From the NCBI RefSeq assembly GCF_014640295.1, contig NZ_BMGR01000003.1:62001-126000 (forward strand): DNA of 64,000 nucleotides, written 5' to 3'. The DNA comes from Paenibacillus abyssi. GTDB lineage: Bacteria > Bacillota > Bacilli > Paenibacillales > Paenibacillaceae. The translations under genes were made by a program, and so were the position numbers. Positions 24,955-34,209 of the stretch are shown here, in pieces. The first letter of the stretch is position 1. The number at the start of each line of letters is the position of its first letter. The notes below the pieces were generated by a model. The model worked only from the letters and a program-made list of their open reading frames with translations. It was not told the DNA's origin and ran no database searches.

Positions 24955-25908
24955 ATGTGGACCCTTATTCAGCAAATATTTCCTTATGCCATCGTGTTCA
25001 CGATTCCTCTTCTTATTACGGCTTTAGGCGGTTTGTTCAGTGAACGGAGCGGCGTCGTTAATATTGGCTTGGAAGGACTTATGGTCGTTGGATCCTTTAT
25101 CGGCGCTTTAGTGATTTTCAAATTACAGGCGGCGTGGCCGGGGAATCCGTTTATTCTTTGGATTGGCCTGCTTGCAGCGATGGCAGCCGGGGTGCTGTTC
25201 TCCCTCCTGCATGCTTTTGCCAGCATTAACTTGAGCGCCAACCAGGTCATTAGCGGAACGGCGATTAACATGATCGCCGGCGCTTTGACGATATTTCTGG
25301 CGAGGAACATTACAGGAAGCGGCAACGTGCGGATTACAAGCGGGTTTTTGCCTTTTGACGTCCCCGTGCTTTCCTCCATTCCCATCATCGGGGATTTGTT
25401 GTTTACGAAGACGTATCCGACAACCTGGCTTATTCTGCTGGTCGTATTATTAAGCAGCTTTATGCTGAACAAAACAGCTTTTGGCTTGCGTTTGCGGGCT
25501 TGCGGCGAATATCCGCAGGCAGCCGAAGCAGCCGGTGTTAATGTGAGGCGGATGCGTTATATCGGCGTGATGATCTCAGGCGCATTCTCGGCGCTTGGCG
25601 GAGCGGTATTCATCGTGACGTTTGCCGGTGAATTTAACGGAACGGTAGCTGGATTAGGTTTTTTGGCCTTGGCAGCGCTCATATTCGGGCAATGGCGTCC
25701 TTTCGGCGTACTGGCGGCAACCCTGTTCTTTGGGATTGCCAGCACGCTCGCAAACGTCTCCCAGGTGATTCCGTCGCTTGCAGTCATCCCGCCGTTTATT
25801 CTAAAAGTGTTTCCTTATGTGATTACACTCATAGCGCTTGTTCTGTTTTCAAAGTCTTCACAGGCGCCTAAGGCGGCGGGCGAGGCTTTTGATTCAGGCA
25901 AGCGATGA
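24955..25908 (+). CDS. Nucleoside ABC transporter permease 2
   Basis: 317 residues, polytopic, the NupQ-like partner. It has the FSERSGVVNIGLEGLMVVG motif near the N-terminus, the conserved LRACGEYPQAAEAAGVNV cytoplasmic loop, and GLGFLALAALIFGQWRPFGV. It begins 3 bases after the first permease with GGGGGAG overlapping that gene's end. It completes the four-gene importer; a regulator and deoC follow from a separate promoter. Confidence 0.93.
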   Translation: MWTLIQQIFPYAIVFTIPLLITALGGLFSERSGVVNIGLEGLMVVGSFIGALVIFKLQAAWPGNPFILWIGLLAAMAAGVLFSLLHAFASINLSANQVISGTAINMIAGALTIFLARNITGSGNVRITSGFLPFDVPVLSSIPIIGDLLFTKTYPTTWLILLVVLLSSFMLNKTAFGLRLRACGEYPQAAEAAGVNVRRMRYIGVMISGAFSALGGAVFIVTFAGEFNGTVAGLGFLALAALIFGQWRPFGVLAATLFFGIASTLANVSQVIPSLAVIPPFILKVFPYVITLIALVLFSKSSQAPKAAGEAFDSGKR

Positions 25909-25955
25909 AGCCGGGGGCGTACCTGGGCCTGTGTCTAACGGTTGTACGGGGGCCG

Positions 25956-26025
25956 TTGTCATTCTTTAAAACATTTGCTATAATTTTCGGTGAAAAAATG
26001 TGTATTGTTGACAGCACATTTTTTC
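25956..26025 (+). promoter_or_regulatory. Strong promoter with inverted-repeat operator before the deoR-like gene
   Basis: TTGTCA (25956-25961), 17 bases, TATAAT (25979-25984) preceded by TGC, an extended -10. Immediately downstream GAAAAAATGTG (25992-26002) and CACATTTTTTC (26015-26025) form a perfect 11-base inverted repeat with 12 bases between, over the expected transcript start. It is a likely self-regulatory operator. A stem in the leader RNA is the other reading. Confidence 0.75.
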
Positions 26026-26059
26026 GCTATTGGAACATCAAGGGAAGAGTTGAGCGTAT

Positions 26060-27022
26060 ATGGCTGATGAACGTTCGGATGATAAGCAAGCCAAAATGAT
26101 TGATGCGGCTAGAATGTACTATGAATTGAACTATAATCAAGAGGAAATTGCCAAGAAAATCGGCGTTTCCCGCCCTACGGTATCCCGGTTTCTACAGCAG
26201 GCGAAGGATGAGGGATACGTTCAAATCAAAATCATCGATCCAAAGGAAAACAACGGCCTCCTCGCGCAGCAGATTGAACAACGATTCGGGCTCAAAAAAG
26301 CGGTCATCGTCTCCGTGCCGCAGTATGAGGATGCCATTGTGAAGAAGTATTTGGGTGTGGCGACGGGTGACTATTTGTATGAAACCGTGAAAGACGGAGA
26401 CATTATTGCCATGACATGGGGGACAACGCTGTATCAGGCGGCCCTTAACCTGCGGGACAAACACGTGAAGGACGTCAAGGTGGTACAGCTTAACGGCGGG
26501 GTCAGCCATTCGGAGACGAATACGTACGCTTATGAGATTGTTCATTTGTTCGGCAAAGCGTTCCATACGGTGCCTTACTTCATTCCGCTGCCAGCCATCG
26601 TTGACCATTCCGTCGTAAAGCATGCAATCGAGTCGGATCGGCATATCCGCAATATTCTGGAGATGGGCAAGCAATCCAATGTTGCCATTGTGACAGTTGG
26701 CGCACCGACTGAAGATTCCGTATTAATCAAAGCGAATTATTTTACGGAGTCTGACCTGAAGGTTATCCATGAACGAGGCGTTGGAGATATCTGCTCGCGT
26801 TATATTGATGCGGATGGAAACATCATTGCCGATGAATTGAACGGGCGAACGATCGGAATTGATCTTGAAGAGTTGAAACTGAAGGAGCAATCGATTCTCG
26901 TAGCCGGGGGGCCCAAGAAGGTTGAAGGGATTTACGGTGCTCTACGCGGGCAGTATGCCAATGTTTTAATTACCGATCAATTTACAGCCAAATATTTGAT
27001 GGAACGGGATCGTTCATTATAA
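26060..27022 (+). CDS. SorC/DeoR-type transcriptional regulator
   Basis: 320 residues: an N-terminal helix-turn-helix ([20 protein letters not shown], then VSRFLQ, about 15-55) and a SorC sugar-binding domain (about 60-315) with [19 protein letters not shown] and the late [17 protein letters not shown]. This is the architecture of Bacillus subtilis DeoR, which answers to deoxyribose-5-phosphate. Placed directly before deoC, it very probably represses deoC and perhaps the nucleoside importer until deoxyribose-5-phosphate appears. The strong promoter and palindrome upstream suggest self-control. Confidence 0.9.
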   Translation: MADERSDDKQAKMIDAARMYYELNYNQEEIAKKIGVSRPTVSRFLQQAKDEGYVQIKIIDPKENNGLLAQQIEQRFGLKKAVIVSVPQYEDAIVKKYLGVATGDYLYETVKDGDIIAMTWGTTLYQAALNLRDKHVKDVKVVQLNGGVSHSETNTYAYEIVHLFGKAFHTVPYFIPLPAIVDHSVVKHAIESDRHIRNILEMGKQSNVAIVTVGAPTEDSVLIKANYFTESDLKVIHERGVGDICSRYIDADGNIIADELNGRTIGIDLEELKLKEQSILVAGGPKKVEGIYGALRGQYANVLITDQFTAKYLMERDRSL

Positions 27023-27048
27023 TACAAGCCGGCTATCCACGGAGGGCT

Positions 27049-27762
27049 GTGCGATGGGAGAGACGAGATTTGAGTTCAGAACATGAAGCTGGAAAAACTG
27101 AAGAGCTGTCTGCCTACTTTGATCATACGTTATTGAAGCCGGACAGCAAAGTATCCGATATCGTCCGTTTGTGTGCGGAAGCGCGTAAATACCGGTTCGC
27201 GACCGTATGCGTTAATCCTTTCTGGGTGCCTGCGGCGGCAGAGCAGCTGGCTGGCTCTGGCGTAGGCGTGACAACTGTTATCGGGTTTCCGCTCGGGGCG
27301 ACGAGCACGTTTTCAAAGGTTGCTGAGACGAGGGACGCGATCGCCGGAGGTGCGACTGAGATTGATATGGTTATCAATGTCGGGGCGCTGAAATCGGGAA
27401 TGTACGGCGATGTAAAGAGTGATATCGAGGCCGTGGTCCGTGCCTGCAGAGGTCGTGCCGTCGTTAAAGTCATCATTGAGACGGGTTATCTCACGGATGA
27501 TGAGAAAGTGAAGGCGTGCGAGCTTAGTCAATCGGCGGGGGCTGACTTTGTGAAGACGTCGACGGGATTCGGGCCGGGCGGCGCAACGGTTGAAGACATC
27601 GCATTAATGCGGCAGACAGTCGGGCCGGAGATGGGAGTTAAAGCCTCAGGAGGCGTGCGGGATGAGGCGGCCGTCCGCAGCTTGATTGCTGCAGGAGCGA
27701 CCCGGATCGGTGCGAGCTCAAGCGTGGCGATCGTCACCGGAGGCCAAGGAACCGGGTACTGA
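27049..27762 (+). CDS. deoC: Deoxyribose-phosphate aldolase
   Basis: 237 residues of class I aldolase, cleaving 2-deoxyribose-5-phosphate to glyceraldehyde-3-phosphate and acetaldehyde. It shows [27 protein letters not shown] and the Schiff-base lysine in [15 protein letters not shown], then VKASGGVRD. The start is uncertain: GTG 27049 follows GGAGGG by only two bases; TTG 27070 is a second choice. It is co-transcribed with the DeoR-like gene and ended by a GC-rich terminator. It completes the nucleoside salvage module. Confidence 0.95.
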   Translation: MRWERRDLSSEHEAGKTEELSAYFDHTLLKPDSKVSDIVRLCAEARKYRFATVCVNPFWVPAAAEQLAGSGVGVTTVIGFPLGATSTFSKVAETRDAIAGGATEIDMVINVGALKSGMYGDVKSDIEAVVRACRGRAVVKVIIETGYLTDDEKVKACELSQSAGADFVKTSTGFGPGGATVEDIALMRQTVGPEMGVKASGGVRDEAAVRSLIAAGATRIGASSSVAIVTGGQGTGY

Positions 27763-27805
27763 TTTTGGCCGGCAGCCGATAGATAGTGTGTAACTATAAT
27801 AGAAG

Positions 27806-27845
27806 AGCCGCGGTTGACAATGTTTTGTCTGCCGCGGCTTTTCTT
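27806..27845 (+). terminator. Intrinsic terminator after deoC
   Basis: AGCCGCGG (27806-27813) pairs with CCGCGGCT (27832-27839), with an inner GACAA/TTGTC stem, followed by TTTTCTTT. Confidence 0.9.
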
Positions 27846-28169
27846 TGTTCGGAGAGGAAAACATTAAATTTAATGTCAATTTATATTACATAAATAATCA
27901 GAATAATGGGGGAGTTGCCCTCCCTTTTTGGACATAATGACCGAACTTTTGGCTGCCTAATTTACCTTTATGTCTAATGTTAGTCTGGGTGCAACAGTGT
28001 AACATGTAAGTAAATAAGACATAAATAAATATGAATAAATGATTTAGGTGCAAATATGTCATTAAACATGACATATAGTTAAGGTTGATAAGGAAATATT
28101 TTGGGTGATTCGCTTTCATTAGTCTTCAAGAGCAAGTAGTTTTCCGTGTGAAATAAAGGGGGAGTGAAA
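27846..28169 (+). promoter_or_regulatory. Control region of the pyrimidine importer with repeated GACAT/ATGTC boxes
   Basis: AT-rich and without a gene. Half-sites seen are GACATAATGAC (27931-27941), TTATGTC (27968-27974), GACATAA (28018-28024), and ATGTCAT/ATGACAT (28056-28062, 28068-28074), the last two an inverted pair with a five-base spacer. The first differs by one base from GACATAATGTC at 35944 beside the PucR gene. PucR binding is inferred. Confidence 0.5.
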
Positions 28170-28952
28170 ATGGCTGGGACAGCGATAACAATTCCTGAGA
28201 TTCAGATGGAGCAGGTTAGCATGCAGTACGATACGGGAGCATCCGACGTATTGGCCGTTCAACAAGTGAGCTTGAAAATTGCCAAAGGAGAGTTTGTTTC
28301 CCTTTTGGGCCCTTCGGGCTGCGGCAAGACGACATTGCTTCGCCTGATGGCGGATTTGATTCAACCGACGAGCGGCATGATTAAGATCGCCGGGCAATCC
28401 GCCAGAGAAGCCAGGTTGGCGCAAAAGTACGGCATCGTTTTTCAAAATCCTGTCTTATATGATTGGAGAAAGGTCAAGGATAATATCACACTGCCGCTGG
28501 AAATGATGGGCGTCCAGAAGGCTCGGCGCAGCAAAAAAGCTGAAGAACTGCTGGAATTGGTCGGTTTGCAGGATTTCGGCAGCCAATACCCTTGGCAGTT
28601 AAGCGGGGGGATGCAGCAGCGGGTAGCGATTGCCCGGGCGCTGTCGATGGAACCGGAAATATTGCTGATGGACGAACCGTTTTCAGCATTGGATGAATTT
28701 TCAAGGGAACGATTGAATGAAGAGCTGTTATTGATCTGGAGCAAGGTGAAAAACACCGTCGTATTTGTTACGCACAGTATCCCCGAATCGATCTTTTTGT
28801 CTGACCGGGTATTTGTTCTTTCTCCCCACCCCGGAAGATTGTCCTCTGTCGTTGAGATTCCTCTGCCGCGGCCCCGTACCCAGGAAATGAGAAACAGCCC
28901 GGAATTTTTTCAGCTTATCGCTGCCATCCGCGATCGATTTGAAGGGGTGTAG
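28170..28952 (+). CDS. ABC transporter ATPase, pyrimidine/thiamine-precursor type
   Basis: 260 residues from ATG 28170 (GGGGGAG six bases upstream). Walker A is GPSGCGKTT, the signature LSGGMQQRVAIARAL, and Walker B LLMDEPFSALDE; the H-loop is in FVTHSIPES. This is the SsuB/TauB/ThiZ subfamily of single-domain ATPases. It is the first gene of an ABC operon with two permeases and an NMT1/THI5-like binding protein. The setting in a pyrimidine breakdown cluster points to uracil/thymine or a related heterocycle as substrate. Confidence 0.92.
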   Translation: MAGTAITIPEIQMEQVSMQYDTGASDVLAVQQVSLKIAKGEFVSLLGPSGCGKTTLLRLMADLIQPTSGMIKIAGQSAREARLAQKYGIVFQNPVLYDWRKVKDNITLPLEMMGVQKARRSKKAEELLELVGLQDFGSQYPWQLSGGMQQRVAIARALSMEPEILLMDEPFSALDEFSRERLNEELLLIWSKVKNTVVFVTHSIPESIFLSDRVFVLSPHPGRLSSVVEIPLPRPRTQEMRNSPEFFQLIAAIRDRFEGV

Positions 28953-28955
28953 CAA

Positions 28956-29768
28956 ATGAAGGGGCAAACCATGTTGTATCGCGGCCGTATGCTGCCGACA
29001 ATCGTGTGGGGGCTTGGCCTGCTCATCCTTTGGGAAGCTGTTTCCTGGTTGATGCTGCAGGTGCTGCAGGTACCGCTCGCCCAATCCAAGCTGCCTTATA
29101 TTCATAAGGTCTTGTACACCTTCGGGCAGTATGGAAGCACCTTATTGATGGAAGGGGGCGTCACCTTTGCCAATGCAGGTCTCGGATTCCTGCTTGGAGC
29201 TATTGCCGGGACTTTGATCGCGATTCTGATGAGCATATCGAAATGGGTCGAGCAGCTGACCTTCCCTTATGCGGTTGCTTCCCAGATGATACCGATTCTA
29301 GGCCTGGCTCCGATTATTTATGGCATCGTGCGCGATGAGCAATTGGCGCGTGTACTGATCGCAGGGTATATCACGTTTTTTCCCGTTGCGTTGAATATGT
29401 TGAGAGGGCTGAGGAGTGCTGAGCCGGCGGCGCTCGAATTAATGTATTCCTATGCGGCCAAGCCATGGCAGATGTATTGGAAATTACGGTTTCCGGCTGC
29501 TCTTCCGGGCCTGTTCAGCGGACTCAAAATTGCCGCGCCGCTTGCCGTGACCGGTGCTATTCTGGTGGAGCTTATGGGGGCCCGGCAAGGAATCGGCGTA
29601 ATCATGCTGCGCAATCTGTATTACGGACCATCCCATAATTACATGTTTTGGTCCACCGTATTTATCGGCGCAATGCTCGGAGTGGCCAGTTATTTGGCCA
29701 TCAATCTGATGGAGCGGATTGCGGCGCCATGGCAGCCGGAATTTCGTGTCAAAGGGGGCGGCAGGTAA
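28956..29768 (+). CDS. ABC transporter permease 1, pyrimidine type
   Basis: 270 residues, six-segment BPD_transp_1 permease. The ATPase-contact loop is LMYSYAAKPWQMYWKLRFPAAL and the following segment is SGLKIAAPLAVTGAILVELMG. It starts three bases after the ATPase stop and its own stop overlaps the next start (TAATG). Two different permeases in one operon imply a heterodimeric channel. Confidence 0.9.
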   Translation: MKGQTMLYRGRMLPTIVWGLGLLILWEAVSWLMLQVLQVPLAQSKLPYIHKVLYTFGQYGSTLLMEGGVTFANAGLGFLLGAIAGTLIAILMSISKWVEQLTFPYAVASQMIPILGLAPIIYGIVRDEQLARVLIAGYITFFPVALNMLRGLRSAEPAALELMYSYAAKPWQMYWKLRFPAALPGLFSGLKIAAPLAVTGAILVELMGARQGIGVIMLRNLYYGPSHNYMFWSTVFIGAMLGVASYLAINLMERIAAPWQPEFRVKGGGR

Positions 29769-30598
29769 TGGAGGGGAATACGGCCGTGGAACGCCGCTTG
29801 ATGATTCGTTCAGGTGAGGGGAAGCGAAGGAAGGGGGATACGGGGAGCCGGATTTGGCTTCCGATTGTTGTCGGCCTGCTGATGCTTGGACTATGGCAAA
29901 TGCAGGTGTTTCATTTTTTGTTCGATTTGAAAACCTACCAGCTCCCGCTGCCGCTGGCGATCCTTGAGGCGATGGCGAATAATCTCGATCTCCTCCTGTC
30001 CTACGCTGGTTACACACTAACCCAGGCTATTCTCGGTATGCTGGCAGGTTCAGCGGCTGGGTTTATCGTCGCATTGGGTGCAACGGCTTGGCCGAAATGG
30101 GGAGCAGGCAGCGTAATTATCGTCGCTTCATTAAACGCGGTTCCAATCGTCGCTTTGGCTCCTATTATGAATTTGTGGTTTGGCGACGGCATCGGGTCGA
30201 GAATTGCCATCGTAGCGGTCACGACGATGGCGGCGATGGCTGTCAACGCCCACAAGGGAATGAATATGATCAGTCCGTTGGCCTTGGATCTGATGCACGC
30301 TTATGCGGCGAAGAAGCACGAGGTGCTCCTGTATTTACGAATTCCGAGAAGTCTGCCCTATGTGTTCACCGCGCTAAAAATCAATACAACTGCCAGCATG
30401 ATCGGAGCGATCGTGGGCGAGTTTTTCTTCTCTTCCAGAGGCCTCGGGTACTTGCTGTCCAATTCGATTAAAGTGGCGAAAATGCCGCTTGGCTGGTCCT
30501 GCATTATCGTTGCCGCTGTCGCGGGCGTCCTTTTTTACTTAATTGTAGAAAGGCTTGAAAAAGTATTTATCAGGTGGCACCCCTCCCAGAGAAGCTGA
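29768..30598 (+). CDS. ABC transporter permease 2, pyrimidine type
   Basis: 276 residues from the ATG at 29768 that shares one base with the previous stop. A charged N-terminus of about 30 residues precedes six membrane segments. The contact loop is LMHAYAAKKHEVLLYLRIPRSL. The late VGEFFFSSRGLGYLL segment is close in pattern to the truncated permease at the window's left edge. It works with permease 1 and the ATPase. Confidence 0.9.
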   Translation: MEGNTAVERRLMIRSGEGKRRKGDTGSRIWLPIVVGLLMLGLWQMQVFHFLFDLKTYQLPLPLAILEAMANNLDLLLSYAGYTLTQAILGMLAGSAAGFIVALGATAWPKWGAGSVIIVASLNAVPIVALAPIMNLWFGDGIGSRIAIVAVTTMAAMAVNAHKGMNMISPLALDLMHAYAAKKHEVLLYLRIPRSLPYVFTALKINTTASMIGAIVGEFFFSSRGLGYLLSNSIKVAKMPLGWSCIIVAAVAGVLFYLIVERLEKVFIRWHPSQRS

Positions 30599-30737
30599 TC
30601 GGGGATAAATGGTATCTACACAGCCGGCTGAAGCGGGGGACAGAGAGAAGCCGCCCGGTCGAACCTATATAGCAATTGCGATAATGTCCATGCTGTGCAT
30701 TGCTTTACCACATTGTCGGAAGAGGGAGAGATGATCG

Positions 30738-31811
30738 ATGAAAGAGAACAAATGGAAATGCCGCAGAGCCCTATTGATCGCTGTTATTATGCTGTTTGTT
30801 TCGGTTGCTGCCGCATGTGGAAACGGAAATGAACCTGCAGAATCGGAGAATGAGACACCAGGAACGGAAGCGGAGGCGGAAACGGCACCGGTGCCCGTTA
30901 AGCTTCAGTTGAAGTGGGTGCCGCAAGCGCAGTTCGCCGGTTACTTTGTCGCGCTGGATAAAGGCTATTATGAAGAGGAGGGGCTGGCAGTCGAAATTTT
31001 GCCGGGCGGGCCGGATATTGTTCCGGAGCAGCAGGTCGCAAATGGAGTGGCACAGATCGGGGTTGATTGGGTAGCCAGTCTGTTGGCGCATCAGGAGCAG
31101 GGCTTGCCGCTTGTGGAAATCGCCCAAATCTATCAGGAGAGCGGATTGGTGCTGGTCTCCAAGAAGGAGGCGGGAATCAACACGCCGGCTGACCTGGCAG
31201 GCAAAAAGGTAGGCAACTGGATGGGCGGTAATGAATTTGAGATTTTGGCGCTGTTTGACAAGTATACGCTCGATCCGAATAAGGATCTGGAATTTGTAAA
31301 GCAAGGGTTTACGATGGACCAATTTCTCGCCGGCGAGTTGGATGCCGCATCGGCAATGACCTACAACGAGTATCAGGTCGTGCTCGGTCAAGGGGTGCCG
31401 GAGAGCGATTTATCGGTCATTGATATGAATGATGAAGGCGTGGCCATGCTGGAGGATAATCTGTTTGCCAATAAAGAATGGCTCGAGGACAACAAAGAGA
31501 CGGCTGCCAAGTTTGTCAGGGCATCACTCAAGGGCTGGAAGGATGCGATCGATGATCCGGAAGCGGCTGTAGACAGTGTCATGAAAGAAACGGAGGAAGG
31601 CAGCACATCAAGAGAGCATCAGTTAAAAATGATGGAGGAAGTGGCAAAGCTGGTTCTTCCCGAAGGCTTTGACATCACCAAAATGGGAGTTATCGACCAT
31701 GAGAAATTCAAGCAAACGGCGGACATCGCCCTTCAGTTCGGCGTTATCGAGAATCCGGCCAACCTGGAAGAAGCCTATACGAATGAAATTATAGAGATGG
31801 CAATAGAATAA
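30738..31811 (+). CDS. NMT1/THI5-like substrate-binding lipoprotein
   Basis: 357 residues with a lipobox (VAAACGNG; Cys near 27) and an acidic Glu/Thr-rich linker to about residue 50. The NMT1/THI5-like domain begins KLQLKWVPQAQFAGYFVALDKG (written as two overlapping motifs: KLQLKWVPQAQFAGY and FVALDKGYY) and contains GKKVGNWMGGNEFE. Proteins of this type bind pyrimidine-like heterocycles such as thiamine precursors. In this operon it is the receptor for the two-permease importer, and the downstream enzymes suggest uracil or thymine. A 139-base gap separates it from permease 2. Confidence 0.9.
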   Translation: MKENKWKCRRALLIAVIMLFVSVAAACGNGNEPAESENETPGTEAEAETAPVPVKLQLKWVPQAQFAGYFVALDKGYYEEEGLAVEILPGGPDIVPEQQVANGVAQIGVDWVASLLAHQEQGLPLVEIAQIYQESGLVLVSKKEAGINTPADLAGKKVGNWMGGNEFEILALFDKYTLDPNKDLEFVKQGFTMDQFLAGELDAASAMTYNEYQVVLGQGVPESDLSVIDMNDEGVAMLEDNLFANKEWLEDNKETAAKFVRASLKGWKDAIDDPEAAVDSVMKETEEGSTSREHQLKMMEEVAKLVLPEGFDITKMGVIDHEKFKQTADIALQFGVIENPANLEEAYTNEIIEMAIE

Positions 31812-31835
31812 GGAAATGGCAGGAGGCCTGCGAGA

Positions 31836-32717
31836 ATGGATACGATAAGAATCGGCCTGATTCAAGCGCGTCATGATGTACATGGCGAAGAGTCTGTGGA
31901 GGTGCACAAAGCTGCAGCGATAGAAAAGCATTTGATGCTTTTGCGGGAAGCGAAACAGCAGGGCGCCCAAATCGTATCTCTGCAGGAAATTTTCTACGGT
32001 CCCTACTTTTGCGCGGAGCAGAAGGTGAAATGGTATGATGCGGCGGAGGAGATCCCGGATGGACCGACGACCAGGCTGTTTCAATCGGCTGCCAAGGAGC
32101 TTGGTCTTGTCATCGTTCTGCCGATCTATGAACGCGAAGGCATTGCGACTTATTATAATACAGCGGCTGTGATCGATGCCGACGGGACCTATCTCGGCAA
32201 GTACAGGAAGCATCATATTCCACATGTCGGAGCGGGAGAAGGCGGCTGCGGATTTTGGGAGAAGTATTACTTTAAACCAGGAGATCTGGGATACCCGGTA
32301 TTTGATACGGCATTTGCCAAGGTGGGCGTCTATATTTGTTACGACCGTCATTTTCCGGAAGGGGCGAGAATGCTTGGCCTTGGCGGGGCGGAAATTGTGT
32401 TTAACCCGTCTGCAACGGTCTCGGGTACATCCGAATATTTATGGAAGCTGGAGCAGCCTGCCCATGCCGTAGCGAACGGTTATTATGTGGCCGCTATTAA
32501 CCGTGTCGGCGTTGAAGGCCCATGGAATATGGGAGAGTTCTACGGCCAATCGTATTTGGTCGATCCGCGTGGAAGCTTTGTTGCGATGGGCAGCAGGGAT
32601 CGGGATGAAGTGGTAATCGGAGACTTGAACAAATCGCTGATCCGCGAAGTGCGTGAAAGCTGGCAGTTTTACCGTGACCGCCGTCCAGAGACTTATCAAG
32701 GTCTGGCCCTGTTATAA
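31836..32717 (+). CDS. Nitrilase-superfamily amidohydrolase, beta-ureidopropionase-like
   Basis: 293 residues with the catalytic triad of the superfamily: Glu in VSLQEIFYGPYFC, Lys in KYRKHHIPH and Cys at 168 in VYICYDRHFPEGAR. The family also includes N-carbamoylputrescine amidases and beta-ureidopropionases. In this cluster the fitting reaction is hydrolysis of N-carbamoyl-beta-alanine to beta-alanine, CO2 and ammonia. A second, unrelated candidate for the same step lies at 36147. It begins 24 bases after the binding-protein gene. Confidence 0.88.
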   Translation: MDTIRIGLIQARHDVHGEESVEVHKAAAIEKHLMLLREAKQQGAQIVSLQEIFYGPYFCAEQKVKWYDAAEEIPDGPTTRLFQSAAKELGLVIVLPIYEREGIATYYNTAAVIDADGTYLGKYRKHHIPHVGAGEGGCGFWEKYYFKPGDLGYPVFDTAFAKVGVYICYDRHFPEGARMLGLGGAEIVFNPSATVSGTSEYLWKLEQPAHAVANGYYVAAINRVGVEGPWNMGEFYGQSYLVDPRGSFVAMGSRDRDEVVIGDLNKSLIREVRESWQFYRDRRPETYQGLALL

Positions 32718-32738
32718 CGGCAAGAAGAAAGATTGAAA

Positions 32739-32775
32739 TGGAGCTGTTCCAACTAAGGAGGCTCCTTTCTTTTTC
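32739..32775 (+). terminator. Possible terminator or stem between the amidohydrolase and aminotransferase genes
   Basis: GGAGC (32740-32744) can pair with GCTCC (32761-32765), helped by TTCC/GGA(G) inside, and is followed by TTTCTTTTT. The stem is imperfect. Confidence 0.4.
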
Positions 32776-32829
32776 CGGAAAACCACGTCATGGCGGTCTA
32801 ATAATTGTTAACGGTGAGGAGCTGACTGT

Positions 32830-34209
32830 ATGTTGGATATCGATAACACTAGCGATACGATAGCGGATAAAGACCGGAAATTTCTATGGCATAATATGCT
32901 TCCTTATAATGGCAACCAACCGCCGATGGTTGTCACGGAAGGGAAAGGGGCGTGGATCACGGATCTTCAAGGCAACCGCTACTTGGATGCAATGTCCGGT
33001 CTATGGTGTGTCAATGTAGGCTATGGAAGAGCGGAATTGGCGGAGGCAGCTTATGAGCAGATGCTCATGATGCCGTATTATCCTCTGACGCAAAGCCATC
33101 TGCCGGCTGTCCGGCTGGCAGAGAAATTAAATGAATGGCTGGAAGGGGAGTATGTTATCTTCTTCTCGAACAGCGGCTCGGAGGCGAATGAGGCTGCCTT
33201 TAAAATTGCAAGGCAATATCATCAGCAGACCGGCGGGCATAACCGTTATAAATTCATCGCCCGGTACCGCGCTTATCATGGGGGCTCCATGGGTGCACTG
33301 TCTGCAACAGGCCAAGCGCAGCGGAAATACAAATATGAACCGCTCGGAGGCGGATTTCTTCACGTCCATCCACCGGACAGCTATCGCCGCCCTGCCGGCC
33401 AATCGCAGATGGATTTTAACCTGCAATGTGCGCAAGCGATCGAGGATATGATCGTTTGGGAAGGAGAGGAAACGATCGCGGGGGTCATTCTGGAGCCGGT
33501 TATTACGGGTGGGGGCGTTATCGTCCCGGAGGCGGCCTATTTGGATCGCGTACAGGAAATCTGCCGCAAGTACGGGGTGCTGCTCATCGTGGATGAAGTG
33601 ATCTGCGGGTTCGGCCGTTCCGGCAAAAAGTTCGGGCATCTGAACTTTAACATGAAGCCGGATATTGTTACGATGGCGAAGGGGCTGACAAGCGGCTACC
33701 TGCCGCTGTCCGCGACAGCCGTACGCAAGGAAATCTATGATGCTTTCAAAGATCCGGCAGCGTACAGCCATTTCCGCCATGTCAATACATTCGGCGGCAA
33801 TCCGTCGGCATGCGCGGTGGCGTTGAAAAACCTGGAAATTATGGAGCGGGATCATCTTGTTGAACGCTCGCGGCTGCTAGGCCAGCGATTAAGAGAGGAA
33901 ATGCAGGAGCTGCTGGCGCATCCGCTTGTGGGAGATGTTCGCAGCTTTGGCTTTCTTCTGGGCATCGAGCTGGTACAGGATAAACAGACCAAGGAGCCGG
34001 CTCCGCTGGCGACGGTCAATAAGATTATCGGGGAATGCAAAAAGAAGGGGTTAATTATCGGGAAGAACGGAGACACGGTCGCCGGATTTAACAATGTGTT
34101 ATGTTTTTCTCCGCCTCTCTCTTCCACGGATGAAGATTTACAATTCATTGTCACTACCTTTAAGCAGGTCATGAGCAACCAAGTTCAGGCCAGCGATAAC
34201 CTGAACTAA
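32830..34209 (+). CDS. Class III aminotransferase, probable beta-alanine:pyruvate type
   Basis: 459 residues, PLP-dependent. Seen are AMSGLWCVNVGYGR near the start, NSGSEANEAAFKIARQ, YRAYHGGSMGALSATG, LIVDEVICGFGRSGK and the PLP lysine in VTMAKGLTSGYLPLSA. The pattern is that of omega-amino acid:pyruvate transaminases. In context it would convert beta-alanine (or 3-aminoisobutyrate from thymine) to malonate semialdehyde. Its stop overlaps the convergent PucR-type gene by four bases. Confidence 0.9.
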   Translation: MLDIDNTSDTIADKDRKFLWHNMLPYNGNQPPMVVTEGKGAWITDLQGNRYLDAMSGLWCVNVGYGRAELAEAAYEQMLMMPYYPLTQSHLPAVRLAEKLNEWLEGEYVIFFSNSGSEANEAAFKIARQYHQQTGGHNRYKFIARYRAYHGGSMGALSATGQAQRKYKYEPLGGGFLHVHPPDSYRRPAGQSQMDFNLQCAQAIEDMIVWEGEETIAGVILEPVITGGGVIVPEAAYLDRVQEICRKYGVLLIVDEVICGFGRSGKKFGHLNFNMKPDIVTMAKGLTSGYLPLSATAVRKEIYDAFKDPAAYSHFRHVNTFGGNPSACAVALKNLEIMERDHLVERSRLLGQRLREEMQELLAHPLVGDVRSFGFLLGIELVQDKQTKEPAPLATVNKIIGECKKKGLIIGKNGDTVAGFNNVLCFSPPLSSTDEDLQFIVTTFKQVMSNQVQASDNLN

